DNA of 64,000 bases from Xylogone sp. PMI_703. Its lineage: Eukaryota > Ascomycota > Leotiomycetes. The translations under genes were made by a program, and so were the position numbers. The stretch is taken from the NCBI GenBank assembly GCA_021399445.1, contig JAJTUQ010000001.1:8308001-8372000 (forward strand), read 5' to 3'. Below are positions 46,201 to 56,457 of this stretch, one piece after another (the stretch's first letter is position 1; the number at the start of each line of letters is the position of its first letter). Below the pieces are notes generated by a model. The model searched no databases, was not told where the DNA came from, and saw only the letters and a program-made list of their open reading frames with translations.

Positions 46201-48107
46201 GTGGGACAGCCATTCAATTATGGGATACATTAACTGGAGTATGTATCCAGACTATTCACTCGTCCGAGCAACCTAGCGATTCAGTCAACGATGAAGACCA
46301 GGCCGGCGGTGAAATCCCAGCCGGTAACGAAAGCCAAGGTAGCTGTGAACTCAGTGATTTCAACGAATACCGTTTCATCGATGGCAGCAACGTCGTTGCA
46401 GTTGCCTTTACGCAGGATAACAAGCACCTCGTAGCAGCCTTGACAAATGGTACGGTTAACGAATGGAGCGTGCAGATTGGAAAACTCATTAAATCTTTTC
46501 AAATTGGGGGAGGCGGTTACTCTAGCTCTAAGATTCTCCTATCACACAACGGAACACGGCTCGTATCAGCATCAAACTCCACGATCCAGATCTGGGATAT
46601 TAGCAATGAAGACTGTATCCGTGTGCTTGACTGCCATGATCACGTTAGCTCCATAACCTTATCGCAGAATGGTGAGTTCCTAGCTGCAACCTGCGCAAGA
46701 AAGACCTTCTATGTTTGGCATGTTTCAACAGGCCGATGCCAATACACAGCAAGGCGCAATAGCAATATAGATCAGTTCCCACGTGTCGCCCTGTCCCCTA
46801 GTGGCAGATTGCTCGCGTTGGCAGCAGCGGATGGCATCACCATCAGAAAAACTATGGACGGCTCCCTCTTTCGGTCGTTCAGCGACTACAACAATTGGAT
46901 CTCTTGCCTTGCTTTCTTGCCTGGTGGAACACGGCTCGCATCGGGATCAGATCATGCCAATATCACCATCTGGGATGTGGTTCACGGTACTTGCATACAG
47001 GTCTTTGATCGTCTTGGTGCGGAGCCTAGCTCCATCACTTTCTCGTATGATGGCGCGTATCTTGCATCTGCGGCCTTTGACGGATTGCTCAGAGTCTGGG
47101 ATCTCACTGCACACGAACGGGCACCGCCACTGGAGCACCATGAAAATGAGGTGTCGGCGATGAAGCTCTCACATGATAAGAGATGTCTTGCAACCTCATC
47201 AACATCCGTCCCTGGCTCTGGTCACACTGTTATGGTTTGGGATGCTGCGAGCGGTATTCGCCTTCGTGCTCTAGCACAGGAATCGACTCGCACATTTGCC
47301 TTGTCGTGCGATGGGAAACAAGTGGTAACAGTACTTATTGACGGCTCAGTTGAGATATGGGAAACGGCGAGCGGGGCTTGTCTCCAGTCCATCAAAAAGC
47401 AGGACACTTACATCATCCGGATCGCCCTGTCACCAGATGGGAGCCTCATCGCAGTCGACGACGGTCGTGCTCTCATCCAAATATTCGATTCTGGAAGCAC
47501 AAGCGGCGAATACATAAAAGTTATCAGCACTACTGAAGAACGCTATTTCTCGATTGCTCTCTCTCAGGACAATCGGTACGTCGCTGTGGGATGTTATGAA
47601 GTCGGAATCGTCGAAATCTGGGAGGTTGGTACTCGACAACTGACCAAGACATTTGCATTCCGGGACCGTGATACTGTCACCTCCATCACCTTCTCAGAAG
47701 ATAGCCGCTATCTTGCAGCCGCTTCAGGGGACTGTGTCCAGATCTGGGATATTGTCAGTGGCGAATGCCGGTATAATCTACAGCCGGTCCATCAGTCTCA
47801 GCGCTACATCTCATTCGATGCCACAGGCGCCTTCCTATATACCAACGGTGGGACCATTGCATTAGATCTCCCGTCCACAGACATAGCATTACATCCAACT
47901 AAACCAAAGTACCATGGATACGGTTTCGACTTAGACTATAACTGGATTACATGGAATTCTGAAAACCTGCTGTGGCTGCCACCTGAGTACCGTCCGAGTA
48001 GTTTGGTTGTGGGACCTTCGACCGTTTCTATAGGCTGCCGAACGGGGCGAGTTTTGATATTTAACTTTTCCGACTCACCCGACATTGCTTCCCAGAATAC
48101 TGAGTGA
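43213..48107 (+). CDS. NLR-type protein: PNP_UDP - NACHT - WD40
   Basis: A fungal NLR of about 1,572 residues if three exons are joined (43213-44164, 44255-45833, 45920-48107). The N-terminal domain is nucleoside-phosphorylase-like: YTVALICPLEEEM, LVGIGGGVPSG, FEMEAAGLM, and the Asp in IRGISDYCDD. The NACHT NTPase has Walker A GSPGKGKT and Walker B LIIDALDECE, with SSRNITHIEE as sensor 1. The C-terminus is a WD40 propeller array with about 12 repeats (IQIWDISNEDC, ITIWDVVHGTC, VQIWDIVSGEC). Bacterial PNP effectors related to this domain can deplete ATP during defence; a cell-death effector role here is inference. Introns are inferred from frame changes: intron 1 removes TAA, TAG and TGA stops, and intron 2 bridges two frames. 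If either is wrong, the gene is a pseudogene. Confidence 0.8.
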
Positions 48108-48857
48108 TGAGCGTTGGATGGTTGTGATTTTCGTCCGAACAGCATGGTGAGTTGACCTTCCAAGGGGGGTTGGGATGTGTTAGGCTTAGGAATTATATAC
48201 AAGATATTGTTTGTAACAAAATCAAAAACCACAAAAAGTAAAAAGATTTTATATTCAACAATTTATGGTTGACCAAACGACACTCACTCAGAAACGTAAT
48301 CTTTAATTTTTTTTTACATAAGCTCAAGGCACTCCAAGATTTGGCCTATCAGTCGCAACCTCAACACAATCACCAATTAGTACAGTAATAGGAATACTAT
48401 AATGGGGAGCATTAAGCGCTTAAATAACTTATAATTAGATTCAGTTGTACAAATGTATAAATACTATACTAAAGTTATAAGCTGTACCGTACTGTACCAA
48501 TAACCAAGTGGATTTAAGTATACCCCTATTATAATACAATTCTAATAAGGATTTTTTACTGGTTACTTTAAACTACTAATTAACATGCCAAGTAACATTG
48601 TAAGAGGGCTCTAGCTTGTAACCTGTAAACTTACGAACTACTACCTGTTATCAATTCTATACTTAATGTTAAAATCATCTTCTCTTATCTCTAAGATCAG
48701 ATGCTTATAGAGTATTACACTACCTAGAAAGGTAGTAATATTCCTACCGTCAGTGATTCTCTTCATCAATACCCATTGTAAGCTCTGAAAATAGTTTTAT
48801 TGCTGACGAAATCGGTGTCTTCAGATGTTTTAGGTCACATAGTTATTCCACAATCAC
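48108..48857. other. AT-rich gap between convergent NLR genes
   Basis: 750 bases between the 3' ends of the two NLR genes. It contains the BVMO relic listed separately and otherwise low-complexity AT-rich DNA. Confidence 0.5.
48595..48825 (-). pseudogene. Relic of a BVMO 3' end, RIP-like decay
   Basis: The minus strand aligns by eye with the last exon of the intact BVMO (34155-34711). DGRNITTFLGSVILYKHL here corresponds to DGRNIAAFPGSAIFYRHL there. It continues through LEIREDDFNIKYRIDN, where the next two Trp codons (TGGTGG) have become TAGTAG. These are G-to-A changes on the coding strand, as repeat-induced point mutation would make. No other BVMO exon was found nearby, so this is an isolated, dead 3' fragment. 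Confidence 0.75.
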
Positions 48858-51800
48858 TTACTCCACATTGGCACTATCTAAACTAACACCGAAACGAGCA
48901 AGGAAAGCAGCTGGATCCTTCCGAAACTCTTGTAGATTTTTTACATTGTCGCTCTCTCTGTTAAGTGAGTCAAGTAACTCCTCCCATTCATCTCCTAGCG
49001 GATACAATCTTGCTCCTTTAGACAGCAACAACATTACAACTGGCGAATAGGGTTTTGCGATAGCTGCTTGTAGGGCATTTCCATACGGCCCTCCCTTTGC
49101 GTGGATATCGGCCCCCTTAGCTATTAGCAGCTCTATTGCCTTACTATTCCCATTTACCGCGGCTGCTTGTAATGCATTTCCATACCTACCACCCTTCGCA
49201 TTAACATCAGCTCCCCTATCAAGAAGAAGGTGTAGAATTCGTTCCCTCCAGGGATCCGTCGCTGCCTGCAGTGCGCTTTCTTTTTCTTTCGTATGGGAGA
49301 TAATATCTTCTGCCCCATAATCAAGCAGCAGCTCGACAAAAATTTTGTACCCCCGAAAAACCGCCCCAGCCAATGCATTCGCGTACCACTTGCCCGGAGC
49401 ATTAACATCAGCACCTCTTTCGATCAAAATCTGCACTATATCTCTGTGACCAGAGTCCACTGCTGCCTCTAGTGCGTTTTCCCAGTTTCCACCCTGAACG
49501 TTTATGTCTGCACCCCTATCAAGAAGATCTATCACCAAACCTGTATATCTAGAATGCACCGCAGCTTGTAATGCATTTCCAAACTGTCCCCCTTGTAAAT
49601 TTATATTAGCTCCTTTATCAAGTAACAAGTTTACGATAGACCTTTCACGCCGGTATGCGGCAGCTTGTAGAGCGAACCCATAGTTTCCACCTCTTAAATT
49701 CACGTCCGCATTGTGCGAGAGTAGCAGTTCCACGATTGGCTCCCATCCATGACATGCAGCCGCCTGCAATGCGTTCGCATAATCTCCGTGAGAACTACAT
49801 TCGTTTACATCCACGCCATCAGCTAACAATTCCTTTACTACTTGGTAGAAGCCATATGAGGAAGCTAGGTAGAGAGGTGGAGGAATTCTATCAGCAGTCA
49901 TATGCCAGCTATAACGGTAGCTATCGGGATGTCTTATTCGCACCATGCCAACTAAACCTTGAGCACCAGGTGCAAACACTTCGGTAACTTTTTGAGCAAC
50001 GGTGTGAGACCATGATTTGCGTGGTACATTTCCCAGATGCTTGATCCAGTTCATTGACGCATAACCCCATAGCGGAAATTTATAGTACGCTTCTTCTCCT
50101 TCGTCGGACTTAGTTTCGCTCAGATAGATATGATATGCGAGACAGGATTCCGCGACATGGAGGTGCGCTTCAATCTCACCGAAATGGAAAATTAGCAACT
50201 TTGCTCTCTCTTATCCTCTCTGACATCAAATATTCCTGAACAGAGAAGTGGGCAAATCGTACGTAGATAACGTCTTTTCCAGAGTCTACACCATCATCCC
50301 AGTCCCCTTTATACACCGTGTATGCCAGAACTAGGCCAGAAACGTACTTCAACACGTCCTCATCTTTGAAAAGTCTTTCATTTTCATCCACGGGAGGCTG
50401 CTGTTCATGGTTTATGATGAACACCTCAGCGAATTGCTCTAGACGTAGGGTCGTAGTTGCAGAAGCTAGGAATTTCAAACAACTAGAGACTTGTTTCTAG
50501 AAATTAGCATCAATGCTTTCTAGCATTTTAGTATATGTTGAATCTAGTCCTACAGGCAGTTCCCGTAGCGCCTTCCGTATCTGGCCAGGTAATGAGAGCG
50601 TCTCAAATTGGCAGGACACATATAGAAACCTACAAAATACTGTGTCAGCCAAAAAGGAATATATGAAATGTCTCCAGTTAGGGTAAATTAGCCTTACATT
50701 CCATCTGCATTATTGATTAAAATGTTTTTTGCTTCTTCCTTAATACTGCCTGGCCATGAACTGTAATCTGATGAAGCAAATGTCTTGTCTATGTATAACC
50801 GAAGATCTTGTTCAAGGGCGTCCTTGTTTGCCGATAAATCAATAGCAATTGTTGTAAAGCTATTTAATAAGGGCGATATCTCTTTGTCAATGTCAATCTC
50901 TTTCCTGCTAGTACATAGCAAGTGTAAGTTCTCTGCACGGTACAAATAAATCCTGTGAATCGTCTCCAGCAGCTTCTTCCGTTCTCCACTTTCATAGGGA
51001 CACTCGTCTAGGCCATCAATTACTATGAAGACTTCAGAAAACCATGAATGGTAGCTTCAAGTGTAGCTTCTAATGCCTCTCTATCTGGGCGTTGGCCTTT
51101 ATCTTTATATCGCCGGAGATCCTGGACTGGACCTGGTGTATCCGGCCTCTGAGCACAGAGCTGCTTTATCAGTGATTCTAGCATCCCAGCTGTCTTTTGC
51201 TTTTCATTATTGGAAAAGGTGAAGTAGAAATAAGCAATTGCGGTCCGTGGATCCGAATCGTAGGACTCAGAAAGGCCTTTAATCACTGAAGAGCTATGGA
51301 GCATCAATATATCTATTAGGAAGGATGGTAAAACCAGTCATACCTCAGAATAGACTTTCCACTCCCAGCTAGACGGGAAGATTTAGTAATAAATCTTTAC
51401 ACAATCTTGGGGGGAACCCACCTTTTCCATGCAGCCACAGAAGTGAATTCCTTCCCTGTTTCCACTGTTCAAACTCTTCATTATTCGCAGTAAACCACTC
51501 TCCCGTGCCATCTTCACGTCTATCACGGGCAATATTATAGTTGGTTGAAGGGTCGATATTTGAAAGCCAATGCAGTAAGGAGCTACGCTCTCTGTCCTGT
51601 TGCACTGCCTCAATAGCCTTTCGAAGTCCTGAGAGATCACCTCCGATAGATGACAAATTTCTCATGCTCTCTTGATGCCGCTTTTCCAGTGCCTCGGCTT
51701 CTTCGTATTTAGTATCTTTCCAGAGCGCGTTTACATCATTAAACTCTTTCTCTTTGATTTCGATATTATCTATCATGGAACCCCAAGCATCCCACTGAAT

Positions 51801-52811
51801 GATATCCAGGCCAAGACGAAATGCGAAGTTCTTAGAGTAGTAGGAGATGCTGGCTGCCTGGAACTTTAGTATTTGCACATAGAGATTCTTCAGTGCGGCT
51901 CTATAGCCTAAGTGCGACGACAAATACTTTTCACTATCTCTATTACTGCCTTGTGGAGGGTTATTTGCTACTTCATATCGCCGTCTGTATAAGTCTTCTC
52001 TCATTAAGCTTTGAACAATTAAACTGGAAATATACTCTAGCCCCTTTGCTAAAGAAGCAGCCTGCTTAGATGGGTTCAAGAATAGCTAGTAGCATTAGAT
52101 AGTCACCGCGAAAATGGGAATATGCAGATGCAGCATGTGGTCATTACTCACAGGAAGTAGGAGTCCAACGCCTGCCCATGCAATTGAAGCATATGGATTT
52201 GCATTCACAGCATCACTTATATAGCCATTTGCCCAATACACAGCGCCAACAACCGACGCAGTCAAGTCCGCAACTGGGATATCCTTGCTTCCAAACTTTA
52301 ATTTCCAGCGATTTTTATCCACCTCCTTTAACTTTGATTCTAAGACAACTGGCATTTCTTCTTTTCTTCTCAACTTCGAACCGGAGAATGTGACGGTGGA
52401 GCCTACGGCAGCTCCGACATTTCCCAGTATTGTGGTTTCATAATCTTTCACAAGATTTTCATCTGTTCTTTCTAAATCTGAGTATGCCTCGTTCCATAAG
52501 TCTGATATTGGTGCTAATACTGGAATTTGAGTGTTACGGGAGCCTTTGGGTTCGGTTTGGACGTCATTTGATGAGATATCAGGAGCGTTTTCACTGCTAG
52601 GGACAAGACTAGTGGAATTACCGCTATTCACTGTAGCTAGACTTGCTCCTGGTACAAGAGGAGCATGTCCGGAAGTCAACTCATTCGATATTTTCTGGGA
52701 CTCGGAGCGAGGCACGGTGGGAGGATGTGAGCGATGGAGTAAATCTTTGAATTTTGAGAAGCGATGTTTGGCTTCTTTGCCCTCTGCCTTGTCCTGCACC
52801 CCTGAGCCCAT
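48858..52811 (-). pseudogene. NLR-type gene: NACHT_N - NACHT - ankyrin, decayed
   Basis: Five exons (52811-52152, 52085-51422, 51368-51344, 51293-50698, 50629-48858) assemble into a fungal NLR. The N-terminal NACHT_N-like domain shows SDLWNEAYSDLE and ANGYISDAVNANPYAS, then LWLHGKAGSGKSILSSSVI (Walker A), carried by a 25-base exon. Walker B is VFIVIDGLDECP. About nine regular ankyrin repeats follow (GNALQAAAVNGNSKAIELL). Three lesions break it: a one-base loss near 51040 just before Walker B, a TAG at 50497-50499 where CAG (Gln) is expected, and a frameshift near 50185 before the ankyrin block. The ankyrin frame itself is intact to 48858. The start is ATG 52811. It converges on the PNP-NACHT-WD40 gene. 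Such proteins act in fungal non-self recognition. The ankyrin part could still be expressed alone. Confidence 0.82.
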
Positions 52812-54807
52812 CCCGTAGTACACTATCCACTAATCTCTAAGTCCAGTCGGGGTGTAAATCGCGTAGGGGATATGTAGCGGGAGAAAGCTATGGAGGACTT
52901 CTATTTAGCTAAAAGTTGACTTTAAAGGCGAAGCAACGGTTGGGTAGCAATTTTTGCTGGGGTCATCAGCCAGCCACATCGGTACACCCTCCCACGTCGG
53001 TACAGCCTCGTCCAGATCATGAGCATACGCTGAGAACAGAGTAGCAGTAACTCATTTGTCATCTAAAATGGATTCACAGCGATGACAACCCATGGCTAGG
53101 AGATCTATCTGTGGCGCGGAAGCCAAAAGCGGAAATTCGACAAAGTATACCCCAAGTGCTCCCTTTGCATACGGTAAGCAATGATCCCTATTACCTAGCA
53201 CAGCATCACATGATTTATCGTATATTGCAGGGAACTAAATTTATACAGATTTAAGCAGGATTGCAGGTATGCGGAACCAATATCACCCCAGTTTATGAGC
53301 GCCTCCCCGGACCTCGTACGAGCCTGGATTTATATCCGGTCTGGAAACTCTGGATGTATAGGCTGATATAGTGAAGAACCTGTCGGAGCAAAGAGAAATT
53401 TTCAGTTGCCCGGCTGCACAGACTGCTATATATCTTGGTTCTGACAGAATCTCTTTGGTTTCACTCCCCAAGTCATCGTGACCAAGTATGTCTCAAATTT
53501 ACATCCATGGCTTCCAGTATTTTCAGGTTCGAGGCTATCCAATCGAATTTCAACATCATGGGAAGATTCCACAGTGGAGTTCGCTCTCTTAAGTTTCACC
53601 ATCCACCCCTTTTGATATCCGAACCCGAAACCGTGCAAGATGACGATTCTCCTTCTCCAAAGCTGCACTTGGCTTACATCTTCAGCAAAAACCGCCATGC
53701 GTGGCCAGAGTGCTGAGTACGTCTGCGCTCCCCTAGAATACGATGCAGACCCGAATCATGAATTTCTCCAGCCTCCATCGGTGTTTGATATATGCAGCTC
53801 GTCCGACATCAGTCCTAAGAAAAAGATTACCATTCTGGACATCCTTATTGACAATACGCCGCTAATGGATGTTAACAAGATAGACTCAAGCGGCAGGTGA
53901 GGCTTAACGTGGGCTACCGGCAGCGGAATACTACCCTACTCGGAATGGCTGTTACTGCTACTCCATTTAAAGCTGATCATAACTCAGTAATAAGCTCCTA
54001 AGGCAAAATATATAATAAACTCTAAAATATTTTAAAAAAACCTGATTATAAACTAGAACACGATAAATCATCACATAAAACTAAAAAGGCAATCTATGAT
54101 TTTATTATAATTTAATAAACAAAGTATAAATAGTATATATATATATTATTATTATTAGTATAAAAGCATCCAGTAATAAAGTAAACGATGATTTACTCTA
54201 AACTGTAACTTAAGATCCTCCTCTAGCATTACAATTATCACGTTATCCGCTGTATATACTTAATATATCAAGACATTGAGGTTGTCCAATGCGTTGATAT
54301 CGGGATTTTTATCCGCCTCGGAGAATTATTGGGGTCATGATTGCGTCAGCCTTGTTTAACCACATAACGGATCTAAAGTGATAACTATGTATGCATACAG
54401 CTCTCATTTCACCAAACGAACAAGCGTCTTATTATCCCATTTATTCACTACTACCCCTTCTGAATGTGCCTACAAACTAAATATAAAGAGCGCTTATTTA
54501 GCAACACCTCGCATCACATCTAATCTGAACACAACACATGCAACATCTTTCTCTCGCACATTATACAAAATTCAAGACAAACGCAAATATCATAATCTAA
54601 GCCAAGCCTAAGCCCATGGCCAATTTTATTCAAAACAATATAAGAAAAAAGAGTTAAAAAGATTCATAAAGTTTAACTCCCCACGTCTATGCTTAAACAA
54701 AGTATGACAAAAAAGGTGCCTATTACACACAGACTAAAAAAAACAAGATCCCTCGCAAAAATCGCCATTTTTCTAGATTTTTCTTTACACGTGAAATGCC
54801 GAGATCC
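52812..54807. other. Transition region with weak coding remnants
   Basis: On the plus strand near 53640-53900 a frame ends TILDILIDNTPLMDVNKIDSSGR, which resembles one ankyrin unit. Other weak pieces lie at 53100-53330 (YPKCSLC; ELNLYRFKQDCRYAEP) across an intron-like gap. I cannot assemble a gene, and this may be another relic. Bases 53,990-54,270 are extremely AT-rich. From about 54.8 kb the GC content rises sharply. Confidence 0.35.
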
Positions 54808-56457
54808 TTAATCGGGGATGCTCAACCACGCCAATCCACATAGAACTGTCCCCACCACCAGGGTGGTCAGGAATCCGGCTCCGACCTTGTCCCCCGTGGT
54901 CGCCTGCTTGGGCGTCAATGGGTCGGACGTCTTGTCGTTGTTTCCCGCATCCGGATTTCCTTTACTGGTTCCACCCGTCGAGTTCGTCACCTGCTCCTTG
55001 GCCTGCTTGATCAGATTGCTCTGGATGGCTTCCAACGCACCCATCTGCTGTCCCACGCCGGAGGTGCCGTCCCACGCCGCGCCCTTGGACCAGCTGAGTC
55101 CGCACATGCGTCCGTTAGGGTGATCGGGAGGGGAGCCGGAGCATTGGAGGGCGGCGGCCTTAGCGGAAGACTGGATGACGGCTGTGACCTCGTCGGTGAT
55201 GAAGGGCGCGAGCTTGGTTGACTGGGCCATCCAGCGGATTAGGTAGGCCTTGTAGCTCAGCATATCGATGGTGCAACTGGTGAGGGTGCCCTCGCATTGC
55301 TTCTCGAAGGCGATACCGTTGGGGAAGAACACCTTGATAATCTGATCGGTCAGACGTTGGACTCGGTCTTGCCAGACGGCGCTTCCATTGGTCTAGATAA
55401 GGGTTAGCATGAGGTCTTCCCAGGTTGAAAAGCAATTCGTCTAGTCTATATATGTGTATCATATATATAGAAGTCGGAAAGAACATTAGGGGAAAAATTG
55501 GGATTGAGCTCACAAATTTATACATGGATGCAGCACCAAGAAGGTAGACGGCTGGATTGTAGGAATATTGGGCATGGTTGATGACGGTGCAATTCTGGTT
55601 GCCATCAGCACCATCAAAGACATTGTAGTCCTCGTCAATGAATCCAATCGCCTGCACCCAGTCCCAGGTGGACGTGGCGCTGTCAGCGTAGGAAGTATTG
55701 CCGGTGTAGAGCGCAAGTCGGGCAGCGATGTTGAAGAAGCATCCGTTGGCGATGGCGTTCTTGTAGGTGTAACCGTTCAAGAAAGGGTAATGCTGCCAGT
55801 GGAGACCTCCTCCGCAGATGTTGTCGAAGAGCGGGAGCTGGGTGTTGTAGACGGCCTGGGCCAAGGCGAGCCACTGGGGCTGGTCCGCGGGCGGATTGGT
55901 GAAGTTCAGTTCGGCAGCGGTCATGGCCGACATGCCCCAGAAAGCTTGATCATCGTTACCCATACCGTTGGTCTGGTTCTGCGGGAGATAGTCCTGATTC
56001 TCGCCGACCTGGAAGAGCAGGCCCTGCATGACGACGTCGTTGTAGGTGTCATCGCCGGTGTAGTACCAGTAGTCGATGAGGGTGCCGAACATGGCGCCGG
56101 CTTCCCACCAGAAGTAGCCAGCGTCGGTGATCTGAGGGTTAGGAGGAGGACCTGGGAGGAGACCGGGGATCTGGCCGGATTCGTTGCCTTTGTAGTAGGT
56201 CATCATGTCGAAGGCGATGGTGCTGGCGACCTGCCTGATGGAGTCTTGGCTTGGAGGTTAGCTAGAGAGCATGAGAGCACGAGAGCAGGAAGAGGAGAGC
56301 TGAGCAGAGCAGAGTTGGACGACGATGACGGGAATCGAAACGGTGAGCTGAGCGTACCTTGCGAGGTCAAGTCCAGATCTATCGCGGCGACGGGATTGAT
56401 GTGAGAGGATATCGCGAGCAGCAGCGCAGCCGCGGAAGTTACAGAAAGCGGCGCCAT
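54808..56457 (-). CDS. GPI-anchored mannan endo-1,6-alpha-mannosidase (DCW1/DFG5-like, GH76)
   Basis: 471 residues from three exons (56457-56358, 56244-55514, 55392-54808). The signal peptide is followed by [24 protein letters not shown] across intron 1. The GH76 fold features are [20 protein letters not shown], the DD pair in [11 protein letters not shown], and [25 protein letters not shown]. The C-terminus has a Gly/Ser/Asn-rich stretch ([16 protein letters not shown]) and a hydrophobic tail, [19 protein letters not shown], typical of GPI attachment. DCW1/DFG5 enzymes are needed for wall biogenesis and are thought to transfer GPI-proteins to wall glucan through the GPI mannan. Codon GC is high, unlike the genes to the left. 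This is a core gene. Confidence 0.93.

Noticed and set aside
55568..56404. 278-codon plus-strand frame over the GH76 gene.
   Set aside because: Antisense shadow of a GC-rich, well-supported gene; no domain.
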